Below are positions 12,728 through 25,175 of a stretch of 64,000 nucleotides of DNA, in pieces (within the stretch, counting starts at the first letter, position 1; each line of letters opens with the position of its first letter). Position numbers and translations under genes: made by a program. This stretch comes from Collybiopsis luxurians FD-317 M1 (Eukaryota; Basidiomycota; Agaricomycetes; Agaricales; Omphalotaceae): contig KN834859.1 in NCBI GenBank assembly GCA_000827265.1, positions 86,218 through 150,217 of the forward strand. Reading direction: 5' to 3'. The notes beneath the pieces are model-generated. The model had not been told where the DNA came from. It saw nothing but the letters and a program-made list of their open reading frames with translations, and did not search any database.

Positions 12728-14103
12728 GTGATCTTTGTTTGTGGACACAGAACTATTATAGATGTACCTTCTTCTACACGATCTAGTCACACACGATGAC
12801 GCTCAGAATTCGAAGGCAGATCTCAGGTTAGTTTTTCCCGAATTCATGATCAGCCCAGGCTATTTCTTTCCGAGCGAAAACATTTCCAGTTACAAAACTC
12901 CATCAGTCTTAGTTCGAAGCCGAATGAAGTTTTACAGTCACATCGACTCATAGAAGAAATGCTGTTGACTTCCCAAAGGTATGTAGTAGGTGTATACCTG
13001 GGACCTCAAGTACCAAGCTTCGGCGGTTTTAGCTTACGGGTGCAATGTTACTTGTCAGTCACAGCCAAAGCGCTCGCTTTGTGCAGACTATCCATAGTGT
13101 CATATCAGGATTTACTTCGAGGCGAATAAATATCTGTCCTGACGTGAGTCTGTATTGAATGCAATGACTCTTGACAGCCGTAGCCGCACACTTTTAATCG
13201 ATGGCCCGGGGTTGGGTTAGTTTCTTAGCGCGATTTTGTTAGGAGTTCTTATTGGAGCCACCTTTTAACTTGCTATGTACATCAGGAAGATTCAGTTCTG
13301 AGAGAGATTTATTCAAGAAATAATCAGAAACTCGGCTGTAATTAAAGTCCATCCCGCTATTAATATTATGTCGATTCTACAGTCTTCAGAGGCGTAATCT
13401 GAATAGAAATCCAATAATTATGCCGCCTTCATCTTAATAGATGCCCCAAGGCCCAGACAAGTTCAAGACTACAGCAAAAGAGCGAGTCGGATAAAATCAT
13501 GAGACGTTGTTAATGCTTACTCGAGTGAACTTGACTCTGGAGAGATTAGAAATGGTTTCTCAGAACTTGACATTTGTGGTAACCTGTATAGCGTATCTTG
13601 CCCGTATTATGAGCAATATCCCGTTGTCGGTCTACTGTTGTTTCTCAATCGAAGTTACCATTTACGCTACGTGTGCCGGTGTTTCGTGGTACCAGCTTTG
13701 GCCTTCCCATATGCTGAACAATTATGTTGATAGTTTGCGAAGTCTTATTGTGACTGAGACTGTCAGGTACCGAGTTAAGAAGATCGAGGATCTCCAGGCT
13801 GATTCTGATGCTCTACTAGATATCATAATTATCATCAAGGAGAGTATATCAAGTTGCTCCGATTGTTCGTACAAAATGCAGACGGGGACGAGATTTACGC
13901 GCTCGGCGTTTGTGTGTGGGCGTCTGGCCCTCCGTGATCAAAAGTCACCCGGCGGTCATGACTCATTTATTGTTTTCCTCTTTTACTATGCTTTGTTTCC
14001 TGAATCCATGTCAACGAGTGCTCTTGTTAAAGGCACAGCTTCCCGCTGGAGCTCTCTACTCCTTACCTTCATCATCCTTGATATCTAGTCTATACACGAC
14101 AAA
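12728..14103. other. Intergenic stretch with one doubtful open frame
   Basis: A 190-codon frame (13513-14088, first ATG at 13513) runs almost to the next gene's ATG. It shows no domain, splice signal pattern or paralogue, and its composition looks random, so I do not call it a gene. Otherwise nothing is recognised. Confidence 0.4.
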
Positions 14104-15317
14104 ATGGCTAAATTTAAGCCTAGATTCATCGTTTTCAACGAGAAAACCATTTTCGAGCCCAATTATTCTGAGGCCAGACCAAGGAAGCGAGCCAGGGTAG
14201 ACGACAGCGATGAGGATGAACCAAGTATCTCTCGGGACGCAATTTACTACGACTTGAAGCTATCGGACGCGGATGCATGCGTCATTCAAGTTGAAGAATA
14301 CTTGTTCAGAGTATGTCATTTGAACGTTCAATTGTTGGACTGGAATGCTGAGAATCGCTATAGGTTCAGAAGAGCAGAATTACCGGTACTTCTCTAGTTC
14401 TTGACGACTTATTGATTCAAGCTCAGGCGAGCGACGATAATCCAATGGAAATAGAGACTCGGCCAGAACACTTTCGCGCTTTTCTCTGGGCGTTGCACGC
14501 ATTGTGAGTAATCCTCGTCGATACCGTTGACTCCAGCTGAAATTTGTTTTCAAGACCAGACGAACTTGAACTGCCAATTGAACAAGTGCCACAGCTAGAA
14601 AAATTCTGTTCAATTGCCAAGTTTGCATGTAGCTTCATATGCAGCGACCAGAAGAGACGTGCTCTAGCTGCTCTCCACGAAGCAGTAGGGCGCGAGTTTT
14701 TTTTCGGAACTTGCTCTTCCTCCTCGCTCAATCTTCTAGTTGAAACCGCCGTCACCTGCTCTGATGATGTTCTTCTCGACTGTATAGTCGCCAAATGGAT
14801 TGAACGCATCCAGCGACGCGAATCTGCATGTGTTCCAGCCATTAAAACTGCCCATTCTCTCCTCATCACTCGGCTATTCGGAGCTGCATGTTACGTTTAT
14901 CTTCAGGAGCTCGCTGAGCAATCCACGACCGAGTCAGATGAAGGTCCGACATGGCTTAATTTTGACCCGAAGCTTGACACAACTCAAAGAGCGAGTATTT
15001 TGGCGGGGTATTGGTCATTGGTCAACTATTGGGAGCGCTTTCGTCATCGGCCCTTAAAATTTGTGTCTTGTGAACATGATAGTTGTCATGAAATCTGGAT
15101 GAGGGAATGGTTTGCAGCGTTAGGAAGCAGCAGGGTTTTGGGGACTAGTCAGTCGGATGTGGTGAGGCTGGTGAGGATCATGCGGGAGGTATTGATGCAG
15201 GATAACGAGGTCAAGTTTATGCCTGGTAAGTGCAGAGAGAAGGTGCTTAAGGAATTAGGGAAGGCTGGGGAGGAGCTAAATGAAAAGTTGGGAGACCACT
15301 TTGCAGCTTTGCTATGA
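14104..15317 (+). CDS. BTB/POZ-like protein
   Basis: Three exons (14104-14310, 14364-14503, 14555-15317) give about 370 residues. The N terminus has a basic, acidic-flanked patch (RPRKRARVDDSDEDE), a possible nuclear signal. Next is the start of a BTB-like fold: YYDLKLSDADACVIQVEEYLFRV, then RPEHFRAFLWALHALPDEL, which matches how basidiomycete BTB proteins read (D.V..QVE..LFRV ... FR.FLWALY). The C-terminal half is alpha-helical and ends in a Lys/Glu-rich helix. The segment between the two BTB pieces is short for the family, so the fold may be degenerate. BTB domains mediate dimerisation or cullin-3 binding; which applies is unknown. A broken copy of part of exon 3 lies at 54.4 kb. Confidence 0.72.
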
Positions 15318-16076
15318 CATCAGTTCGTAGTCTGTCTATAATGTCGAATGAACGGTTTGCTAATCGTTCTGGCAGTAAACTACTAGATTGGCTACGTTCA
15401 CACAAAATTGAAACCTTCCTCATTTCTTTTGGTTTGACAAGTTAACCTCGAGTGTTAGTCATCATGAAGCCGACAAAGCTAAGTGATTATATAAAGTGTG
15501 TTTAGCGTCCGGGCTCTATTCGCACATTGGGCTTTACTGAGCTCTTCGACATGCGAATTCAGAGTTCTACCTCACTATCAGAAATTCTGAGCAAGATTCT
15601 GCGTTCACTCCTGTACTGTCAGCTGATTTCCAAATGCCGGCACCTCAAGAGCATGTCCCTCAGGGCTGGGAGAGACCTGTTAGAAGGTTTGGGAATGTCC
15701 TGAAGATCGAGTGGGCCTCTCACTCCATGCTAATTTCCATAAGCATAACAATCCCCGCTGAATGCTGGAACTTCTTTACTTTACTTTCCCCCTTGCCCCT
15801 TCACAGCTCGAGCTCCCAGGGACGCTTGCTGTGGATCTCCCCACACTGACAAAGATCAGAACAGAGTTTTCAATATATCCTGCTCCGTCAGTACACGGCG
15901 TTAAATACATCAATCTGATTCAGCATCAGCTTTGTGATGCAGTCCCGTTGAATATTCACAGCTCTCGTTATATAGTGCATGGTTGTGGTGAATGATAACT
16001 ACTTGTACTTTTGCTAGCTCCTTGACTGAGGCAAACTTCTCTTACGTCCAGCTCTTGCTTTCTCGCACCATTTACT
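15318..16076. other. Intergenic stretch; upstream region of DUF4419 gene 1
   Basis: No gene recognised. The last ~70 bases before 16077 (GCTAGCTCCTTGACTGAGG... to the ATG) closely resemble the bases just upstream of the DUF4419 gene that starts at 56589 on the other strand. The duplicated unit therefore included at least the proximal promoter or 5' UTR. Confidence 0.55.
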
Positions 16077-17394
16077 ATGCCTGTGACTTTCCGTCCTGCA
16101 AAGCATCGTGCAAAATCCATATCGCGGGAGCCTTCGTCTGCTGGTAGCACAGATGCTCTAGAGTTCCTTAAAGCCGCTTGCTACGATCAGTATCAAAAGA
16201 GTGATGAAGTCCTACAGTCTTCGATTGGCACCACACCGACTATCCCAGCGTCGAATGGGTTTGTCGATGCTGTGACCAAAGCGTATAATCAACATCACGC
16301 ACTATCGATCAGGCCAGACGATGTCTGGATCGCAATTTTGACCCAGTTTAACTTCTATGTAAATGCGAATGCAGAGCGCCTTCGCTCCCACTTCGTCGAA
16401 CATGAGGGGAAGAAAGAGCTATGGGTTACGGCCGTTGGTAGCAGATATACCGTTGATTTTGGATATCTTGCCAGATTGATGACCGGAGAGCTCAGGAAGA
16501 ATGTCAAGGATCCATCCTTCTGCGATTGGATACTTCCAAAGTTTACCACTACCACCGTGAACGACACTGTTGTCTCTTCGGTCATTATGATGGCGACGAT
16601 GAAGAAATATTTTTCCTATGGGTTCTCATTGACATGCGGAATCCCACAAGTAACACTCGAAGGGACAAAGGATGACTGGGAGCAGATCGTCGAACGAATC
16701 GAAAAACTGAAAGACTTTGGAGAAGAGACAAATGCGTGGTATAAACTTCTCTTCCCAGTCCTGTCTCGCTTTGTACGAGCATTTGACGATCCAAACGGTG
16801 AATCAAACCTTGAATTTTGGCAACGGGTCACACATTGGAAAAGTGGAAGTGGACCGACATGGCTGTCAGGATGGATAACAGCATTCTGTGTTTTTAATGA
16901 AGATGGAAAATGGATTGGAAATCCCCCCGGAACAGTACGCCTTCCTTTATCTTTCCAATATAATTTGAATGGCGTCTTGATTAGTATCTACCTAGAAAGT
17001 ACCTGATGAATCCGATTCCATCGAGCATGAATACAGCTTCGGTGGAAATCCTCTAAGCAAACTTACCATTGACGAAGCTCATTACCATGTCTTGGACACA
17101 AAGAACATACCTGCTGCATATGCGGATGTTGATGTCAAGCTAGATGACAACGGACAAGAGTTTGACACTATCATGGTAGCGGGACTAGTAGGAATGCATG
17201 TCTGCAACACCGGTGACACTACTCTCTCGGAAACTGGGCAAAAGGACTTACTCAAGCCCATGCCGGGGTGGTGGATATTCATCAAGCGAAACCCAGACCT
17301 CCCGGGTAGAGGGGATGAAGAGCGAAGAAGAGAGATGGAAGAGATAATGGCGAGATTAGATCGAATGATTCCTGGAAGAAATTGGAATGTATAA
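16077..17394 (+). CDS. DUF4419 family protein, copy 1
   Basis: Two exons (16077-16934 and 16996-17394) give about 418 residues. The DUF4419 signature is clear: RPDDVWIAILTQFNFYVNAN, then LRSHFVEHEGKKEL, MMATMKKYFSY, CGIPQVTLEGTKDDWEQI, FVRAFDD, SGPTWLSGWITAFCVFNEDG and WIGNPPGT just before the intron. The C-terminal exon contains DVDVKLDDNG, VAGLVGMHV and GWWIFIK. The family is widespread in fungi and its biochemical function is unknown. The gene lies 498 bp upstream of copy 2 in the same orientation and is more like copy 3 (55292-56589) than copy 2. Confidence 0.9.
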
Positions 17395-17892
17395 ATTTGA
17401 AGATACTCAGGACGGTTCAATCTATGTATTATGATTACTTTGTCTCAGCAGACTCCAGAGGTGATGATGAAACTCATCTCAATGTACTCGTTTCAGTTAA
17501 GGTTCGAAACATTCCATGCAATTCGCTCAAGTTGTCCCTAGACCAACTGTATCATGTCAGAGCATATACAGGGTATATTCGTCTTTGGAATTGAAGTAGC
17601 AGCACGGAGGAATATCGAACCGAATGGCCCACAAATTAAATGCGGCATGAATGACCGTTAACATCAAAAAACCAACCTTGCCCCTCTCGAGTACCTATGC
17701 TGGCTTTTCCCATCTCAGTAGTTCCTGACAGGCAACGAATTGGCCGTGATCTCAAGTTTGATCGTCAAACCTGCTTTCTGGTATTATATTTGAGTCCGTT
17801 CTATGAGTAGGTAATCAGAATTTAGAACAGCCACAGCCTGCACTAGCTATTTAAACTGCTCAGTCGAGTGTCTGCCTACATCACCGCCCGCA
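17395..17892. other. Spacer between the tandem DUF4419 genes
   Basis: No further gene seen. The spacer carries the 3' flank of copy 1 and the promoter of copy 2, with a TATTTAAAC element at about 17850. Confidence 0.5.
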
Positions 17893-19176
17893 ATGCCTGT
17901 CACTTTCCGTCCTGCAAACCATTTGGCAAAATCGGTATCGCTGGAGCCTGTGTCAACTGGTGACCCAACCGCTTCTGAACTTTTGAAAGCAGCTTGTCAC
18001 GATCAATATCAGAAGAGCGGCGAAATTTTGCAGTCTTCATTTGGCGGCAGACCTACTATCCCAGCGCCGAACGGGTTCGTGGACGCTGTGACCAGAGCGT
18101 ATAACGAACACCATGCAATATCGATTAGGCCCGACGATGTGTGGATTGCGATCTTGACTCAATTTAATTTCTATGTCAATGCGAATGCCGACCGCTTGCG
18201 CTCACATTTTGTAGAGCACGAGGGACAAAAGGAGTTACGTGTTGAAGCCACTGGCACCCGATACACAGTTGATTTTGGTCACCTCGCCAGATTAATGACC
18301 GAGGAGCTCAGGGAAAATGTCAAAGATTCAACCTTCTGTGATTGGGTTCTTCCAACATTCAGCACTACCACTTTGAACGATACTATTGTTTCATCGGTTG
18401 TTATGATGGCAACGATGAAAAAGTACTTTGCCTACGAATTCTACTTGCGGTGCGGAATCCCTCAGGTTACGCTTGAAGGGACGAAGGAGGACTGGGAGGA
18501 GATTGTCAAGCGAATTGCAAAGCTGAAGGAATTTGGAGAAGAACCAGCAGCCTGGCATAAGCTCCTCTTTCCAGTTCTGTCCCGCTTTGTACGGGCATTT
18601 GACGATCCTCACAGCGAGGAAAACCTTAAATTTTGGCAACATATTGCACATTACGCGAGGGGAAGCGGGCCTACATGGCTATCGGGGTGGATAACAGCAT
18701 TTTGTGTATTCAATGAAGATGGGAAGTGGATCGGAAATCCTCCTGGAACGGTATTGTCCTACTTTCATCTTTTCAATGATAGAATCAGATATTGATTGCA
18801 GTTTATTCAGAAAGTACCAGAACCCAGAGACTCCATCGAGCGTAAGTATAGCTTTGGTGGAACGCCCAGGCCCTTGAGCAAACTCACCATCGATGACGCT
18901 CATTATCATGTTTTGGATACAAAGGACAAGCCAGCTGCGTATGCAGTGGTGGATGTCAAGCTGGACGATAACGGTGAAATATTCCAGACTATGATGGTCG
19001 CGGGATTAGTTGGGATGCATGTGGGCGATACTAATGACCTTACGCTCTCAGAGAGTGGACAGAAGGATTTACTCAAGCCCACGGCAGGCTGGTGGATTTT
19101 CATTAAGCGAGATCCAGAGGATGGAGAGAAAACAAACAATCCGAAAAGAAGAAACGTGCCGGATCATTTGAAATGA
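17893..19176 (+). CDS. DUF4419 family protein, copy 2
   Basis: Exon 1 is 17893-18750 and exon 2 starts at 18811 by homology with copies 1 and 3 (AG|AAAGTACC); an AG at 18800-18801 is the alternative acceptor. The protein is about 408 residues. All DUF4419 blocks are present (RPDDVWIAILTQFNFYVNAN, CGIPQVTLEGTKEDWEEI, GPTWLSGWITAFCVFNEDG, VDVKLDDNG, GWWIFIKRDPE). The C terminus is shorter and differs from copies 1 and 3. Many substitutions relative to copy 1 indicate an older duplication. Function unknown. Confidence 0.9.
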
Positions 19177-19580
19177 TGACGTATATGCTACTCTTAACGT
19201 AGTTTATCGCATTTGTTACCAACTCGAGACGATGACATTCTGGCTCCGGTCTATCCCAGCTTCGAGTTCGTGGATATAGTCTAGGCATATAACTACAAGC
19301 TATTCGCATCCTGAAGAAGCTCGCACGGCTTTCTGTTTACATAACGATAAAGTTACGGCGTAACACCAAATGCGAAAGGTCATTGTAATCTCAAGCTACG
19401 ATAGCCAGAAAGCGAACACGGTAAGTCTGTGCCGAACGAGAGTATTTTGGTTGGGTCCATAAATTAATTTAAACGGTCGGGCTTCCAAAAAAGGCGAAGA
19501 AGAAGAATAAGCCGAAAGCACGACGTCGATGGATGAAAAAAAGTCCCGCGTTTCGATTCCAGAGTGCCTCCACCTCAGAT
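19177..19580. other. Intergenic stretch between convergent genes
   Basis: This 400 bp lies between the 3' ends of the DUF4419 copy 2 gene (plus) and the secreted-protein gene (minus). No coding or RNA feature is recognised. Confidence 0.5.
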
Positions 19581-20317
19581 TCAAGGTGCATTACCAAGAG
19601 CTTCTGATCGGAGGAAAACGGTAACGTTTTGGCAACTGCCATAGTTGTATCCATAATCCTGGCTGTAGTCGGCAGGATTGAAGATGATGCCCTGGTACTG
19701 AGCATTGTCTGTACGGTTGCAGACGGACCATTCTGCAGTGTTTCCCTGGACAGCAAGTAACGGGCCATTTATTTCGGTCCCGTGAGGGCTAGTGTTGGGC
19801 TAGGAACAGGAAAACCATGAATGAAGAAATCTGGATGAATCAAGGAATGAATAACGTACGACTTCACAGTAGTCCTCCGCGATACCTGCGTTCGATCCGT
19901 CCGAGGATAATGAGAAGGGGAACGGACCACCCTGCTCGATGCTGTTGGAGTTCCAAATCTGACTATCCGAGCCCGAACCAACGAGACCCGAGTTCTTGAG
20001 AACGAAAGTGTTGCCAACCATAGGCCCACCGCGTTCGGATGGCTAGAAAGAGATGAGGGAAAATACGGAATAGTAGATGAAGAGTAACTCACTGTAAGGT
20101 AGACTTGGTTTGCATCGGTATTGTCATTGAACGTACTCATTACGAGCTGGCTTGTGCTGTTATCCGGAAACTTTGCCCACAGTGTGAAAGAATTGGAGTT
20201 GTCCTTTATGCCGTTAAAGAAACCATTGCAACCATTGTCGCGTTTTGCGAGGATAGCGGCGCCGAGAGCATTTGGAACGAGCAGCAGAAGTGTCGAGAAA
20301 GTGATGAAAGGAACCAT
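19581..20317 (-). CDS. Small secreted Kex2-processed 4-Cys protein, copy B
   Basis: This is the paralogue of the gene at 6955-7732. It has a signal peptide (MVPFITFSTLLLLVPNALGA), then AILAKRDNGCNGF with a KR Kex2-type site directly before the mature DNGC start. Two introns separate the exons ending QVYLT and DYCEV. The shared Cys framework is GC, DYCEV, VCNRT and SCQNV, and the C terminus is VFLRSEALGNAP. The middle region includes NTFVLKNSGLVGSGSDSQIW. It has several N-glycosylation sequons and no catalytic motif. The role is unknown; secretion is well supported. Confidence 0.8.
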
Positions 20318-21773
20318 TTCTTGATAAATAAAGCGCCAAGTTAAGAGAGTAAAAGAAGAACAGGAAAATAAGCAGTAAGAATAAAATTGAGTTGTCGTGA
20401 GTTGTAGTCGTAAACGTTTTTGAAGGCTGAGAATATGTGCTGGCCGATTTTATATGCGGAGTCGCATTGCCAATTGCGTCTGATCTGATCAAGGGGCTTG
20501 GCGAGTTTCATATTTACGCGCTCTGTGGCGCACGATCCGCCAGATGTTTATCTAGAGGTGCGCCTCCCAGATTAGGCATTTTGGGACACTATCGACGGTG
20601 AAGATACTCAGTAGCTAGTTTGAATGAGTTTTCATATTTGAGTAGTTAAGATAGCTTGAGAGCTTGAGAGCTAAGATATCACAGACTCGAGAAAAAGGGT
20701 TGAGCCGGACAGCCACAAGGATTAGACAAAGAGACGAAGACGGCCCGCCTGGTCGGCCCTGAAAAGGCAAAGCAGCTGCGACAACCAGCTTCCTCTGCTT
20801 GTTAGTACTGCATCCAGTATGATTTACAACTACATAGTGACTACAGTGATTAAGAAGAAAGAGGAGGCGCGGGGAGCACAGGGACGTACACTGCTCAGTT
20901 CACGATTCTTCCATACGAATAAGCAGAGGCCGTAAACATTGTGACACTTTGCTTAGAGTGGACGTATAAACCGTATCTCAAAGATTTCGAGCCTCGTTTC
21001 CCTCGTTCTGGTCCCCAGTCTCGCGAGAACTCGTAGTGATTTCCAATGATTGAATCAAGTCTTCGGGCTTGGGAGTGTTGAATTCAGCGGGTGCTACTTT
21101 ACGAAAGAAACAACTAACACATCGATACGGAGCATTGTGGCGAGAGCAGCAGATGTACGATGACGTATTAGGACAAGTAAGGACGCTAGTTTTCATACTC
21201 TTTCATAGAACGGTCATGGCTGGCCTCGATCAGTGACCACGGGGCACCCGCGTTGGCTCGAAAGCTGGATTAAGCCTCGAGGTGAGAATCTCCGGTATAA
21301 GCGATGTCATTTGACCGAAAGAGTTTGAATGAAAAAAAATTCTGAGCCCAGAGTAGAGTCGATCCATCGTTCCGACTACGTCAGAACACTTGGGAGTTAC
21401 CCTGTGAAGATCTCCAGTGCGAACATTAAGCATGAAATGAATTGTGAATGGTTTGCAATGCTCTCGTTGGGTGAACCATTGTTTTAAGCTTTCAAAAGAT
21501 AGTACTCTTCCTTCGCGTTATATCAACGCTTGAACTAGAAACCAGGTTAGAACGAACATACCGTTGGCTTTGCATTCTGTCCCACACCATTTGGTATGCC
21601 CGGAAGATATTGGTTCGGTGTAAACCCGGATATGACGTCAATACACATGACAGTTACGCACCGCTCTCAATTCGTCATCGCGGGTCGCCCATACTTCTTT
21701 ATTTAAGCTCCACATTCTGTCAGAAAATGTTCCACACTTGATTTCCCAAGTTTTATCAATCTTCTCTACGAAA
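20318..21773. other. Intergenic stretch, no supported gene
   Basis: A short direct repeat (TTGAGAGC) sits near 20650-20675. A 72-codon minus-strand frame (21196-20978) has several cysteines near its start but no partner exon that I can see. Nothing else is recognised. Confidence 0.4.
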
Positions 21774-22450
21774 ATGTTCAAGCTCGCTGTTTTCATCGCT
21801 TCCCTTCTATATATGTCTGGTCAATCCACCAGCGAGCCAATTGTCCTCGAAGATCGTCAGAGTATGGAAACTATTTGTCCAAAGCCTCCCTTTCGCTAAT
21901 ATCCTTTTCTCCCCAGTTTTGTCTGCAATAACGAGTGGATTTGGAGATGCTACCAGCGGTATAGCTAGTATTGCAACTGCAGGAGCATCAGACGCAACGA
22001 GTGCTTTCGGTGCAGGAACGAGTGGGGCAGCCAGTAAAGCAGTTCATCTTTCTTCCTCGTTACTTTGTTTGATATTTTCTCCAGGTGTATTTTCAGATGT
22101 AACTAGTTTCGGGAGTGGCGTTTTCGAGACTGTGACATGTTGAGTTTCTCGTTTCATTCTCATTAAATGTTATTTTGACCCTCCTGTTCCCAGCTGCTGG
22201 AGCCAGCGCCTTCACCATTGTGACTAGTGAGGGTGGTGACGCTATTACTTTAGCAGGCAGTGCAGGCGGAAAGGTCACATCTTTTGGTGGCCATGAGTTC
22301 ACAATTGCTACAGGTGCTGTTGGATCTGCAGCTACCGGTTCTGCGTCCAGTGCTGCTCTCGCTCTCACCCCATTCGAATCTGGTCCCATATTTGCGTCCA
22401 TGATAACTCTCGCTGTCGGAGCTGTAGTTGGGGCCTACGTTGTCCTCTAG
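21774..22450 (+). CDS. Small secreted Ser/Ala/Gly-rich protein, probably GPI-anchored
   Basis: Four exons are joined by three introns of about 50-60 nt. The start is a signal peptide (MFKLAVFIASLLYMSGQS). The mature part is very rich in Ser, Ala, Thr and Gly (ATSGIASIATAGASDATSAF; FTIVTSEGGDAITLAGSAGG). It ends in a hydrophobic tail (FASMITLAVGAVVGAYVVL) after a small-residue stretch, the layout of a GPI-attachment signal. I infer a cell-wall or plasma-membrane surface protein. There is no enzymatic domain. Confidence 0.72.
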
Positions 22451-22710
22451 ACTGTTTAGGACAGGAAAATCTTTGTGCACGAGTGGACCGCACTACGATT
22501 TATATCCTTTTACTTAATAAATATCCTCCCCTTAATATGTGTTTCTTGTACACGACAAACAGACTCTTTCGCTATTCGATACTGTACATGCTTTCTGAAG
22601 TCCAAATTTTAACCTTTTCATATCATACTTGCAACCACTAGCAGAGACGCTATCAATACATTCAAATTCAAAAGCTTTTGGAGTCAAGCAGACCAGTCAA
22701 CCGAAACACC

Positions 22711-25175
22711 TCACAGCGCCGTGCTCATTCCTTCAACTCGAACGTTCCAACCGCTTTTCGGGAATCCAGGCGCAACACCTTCGCTTCCATCCCATCCTTG
22801 AGCCATCATCGCGATTGCATACAGAAGTGCACCGGATCCAGGGAAGTACGGTCTATATGGAAACCGGTAAGGATCAAAGGATTATAGACGACAGAATGAT
22901 AGACATACGTCGGAACCCTGACACCTCCGATGGGCATTCCCACATCATCGAATTGAAATAGTGGGTCTAGCAGCCACTCGATGGCCTTTTCCGTTTCGTT
23001 GTTCCTAGCAGCAGACATTGCTAGCATAGGAAAGTCCCATCTGCGTACAGGATAAGCCACATTAGCCTTGAACATACACGGTTACCAGCAGAAACTTACC
23101 CCCAACAGTTGCTGACATTCCACGTTGTCCACACCTTTTCCGCAGTCAACTTTGCAATGGTCAAATTCAACCCCGGTGTCTCTGGAAGCCACCCGTATAG
23201 ACCAACCAAAGCAGGATGGTCATTAATATACGCTGGATCTGTCCAAAAATCACTCTCGATCCCTTCATACACCGCGTAAAGTCCATCCTCCGCTCCAACG
23301 GGAAGAGGTGCCAGATTCTCCTTCACCGTAGTCCAGTTCTTCGGTATTTCCTCCCCCAATTTATCCATCCACGTCTCTGCTAGCTGCAGCCCAAACCGCC
23401 AATACGCCAACTCGAACGCGGGATTTACCGTCACGTTCGGACTCGTGTCCTCCGCCACAACGTACATTGGAGGGCCCAGATCGTATACATTTGTGGACTC
23501 GTTGAACCAGGCAAAGACCGACATCCAATTGGCTGTCTCGCGAATGACGTCCGACCATTTGTCAAGCGTAGCTTGGGTGGGGAAGGCTCGATATTCGTAT
23601 TCGGCAAAGACGAGTGGGTGGGGTTGTTCCCAGATGAGGAGATTGTTGATTTCCCCGGGGGAGGAGCGGCCAGATGGGTCGGTCATCTTTGGCCAGCGAG
23701 CGCCAGAAGGCCAACCCTGTTGAACTTGAGAGCGGATAAGAGAGGTTTCCAGGAAGCGACTGTAAACGCCTGATGAGCGATGGAGAAGGTCCCAGTTGTT
23801 CCATAGCGCCCAATGGGCGCAATGCCAGAAATACATTTCCATATGGAATTTGCTGCAAAGGTTTTATCAGCGTGAAGAACGATGAGGGTAGACCGAGAAG
23901 AAGCTTACCCGTACTTGAATATAAGAATCAGAAACCGAATGAGCAGGTCTGAACTGAAAAAGGTATCAAATTGCTCACCCAGCCGTCGTTGACTAGTCCT
24001 GACTGAATGTAGGATGTAAATAAGCAATTGGAGAGACGGAAAACACGAAAACGTACCTCCTGTGGTGGATTATCCTCCGCCTCATTCACTCTCATCAAAT
24101 ACCTCGACAGGATGATCCGCCTCTGCAATTCATCCGCCCTTAAATCTGTCGAGCCGGTAAACAAGTCAATGAACCCGCTATTCGTCCAGTAATCTTCCCA
24201 AGCTTCGACGGAAGATTGCACGACAGCTGAAGAGCTAGGTATCCCTGTTTGCTTGCTGTCGTTGTACGAGACAACCAGCGAAAGCGTACCGGTCTTGGTG
24301 GAAGGGAGAATGGTATAGCGATGAGCGATTGGTGAGTCGCGAGTGATGTTAATTCGAGTGTCACTTCCGAGAGAGGTGTAAAATATTGCATCGACCATTT
24401 GGTGAGATATCTGTGCCTGAATGCCGTTCGTTCCGCTACTTTCCAGTAACGTGGTGGTGTGGTTGGGGAAAAGAGCAGTACTATAATTGCCAACAAAGGG
24501 TGCACTAAATTTCTGTGAACCGTCTGCCCAAGGGAAATCCAAGAAAATACCGAGCCGGGTAGAGGCGCCATGGGTGTCAGGGTCTAGAAGCGGGGAATCG
24601 ATGGTTATGGAAATGGCGGACGTATCCTGCGCAGCAGTAGTCGTAACATTGACGGACATATCTTCGTAACCGAATGAGCTCGACATAATGCCCGTCCAAA
24701 TATCCAGTTCCTGATGTACATCTGTCAAATCGCTCTCGGAAACATTGCGCACCGCGCCACTCTTTGCGTCCAAAAACACTAAGCCGACACTACCCAAATT
24801 AACACGATTCGGATTCGCAGTCAGCCACTGCTCAATCTCCGGATCACCGCCAAAGTCGTACTGAACCAGTCGCCCATGGTTGAACCATGATGCACCCTTG
24901 TAATCGAGTACATCCTCGATAGTTCGGTTTGGAGGAAGGGAGTCGTTTTTCCACCCCCAGGAGGACAAGATGGCAAAGGGGAGGAATGTCTGAAGACCTG
25001 TGATGTCGGCACCGAAGGCAAAGTTCCCATTCCCGATCTGCATGGGTGTACTGGGGTTTGAGGCATTTCGAGTGGGAGTATATCGGGAGACTACGGAACG
25101 ACGGTCAATTGAAGATGAGGATTCGGCGGGGACACAGAGTAACAAAGTCGAAAAAAGGAAGAGGATTTTTAACAT
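22711..25175 (-). CDS. Secreted six-hairpin glycosidase-like protein
   Basis: The large first exon starts at ATG 25175, which gives a clean signal peptide (MLKILFLFSTLLLCVPAESS). Short exons near 24060 and 23970 follow, then a large exon (about 23860-23096) and two small 3' exons ending at 22711. The N-terminal part (YTPTRNASNPSTPMQIGNGN, ADITGLQTFLP) and the centre (HMEMYFWHCAHWALWNNWDL) match the beta-sandwich plus (alpha/alpha)6-barrel layout of fungal six-hairpin glycosidases related to GH65/GH95. Many N-glycosylation sequons fit secretion. The substrate cannot be read from the sequence. Likely role: extracellular oligosaccharide or polysaccharide breakdown. Confidence 0.8.

Noticed and set aside
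13513..14088. Frame of about 190 codons upstream of the BTB gene
   Set aside because: No motif, no paralogue and random-looking composition. It ends only 16 bases before the next gene's ATG, leaving no room for UTRs.
14371..14415. Possible extra intron (GTACTT...CAAG) in BTB exon 2
   Set aside because: The sequence reads through in frame without a stop and matches the expected domain continuation.
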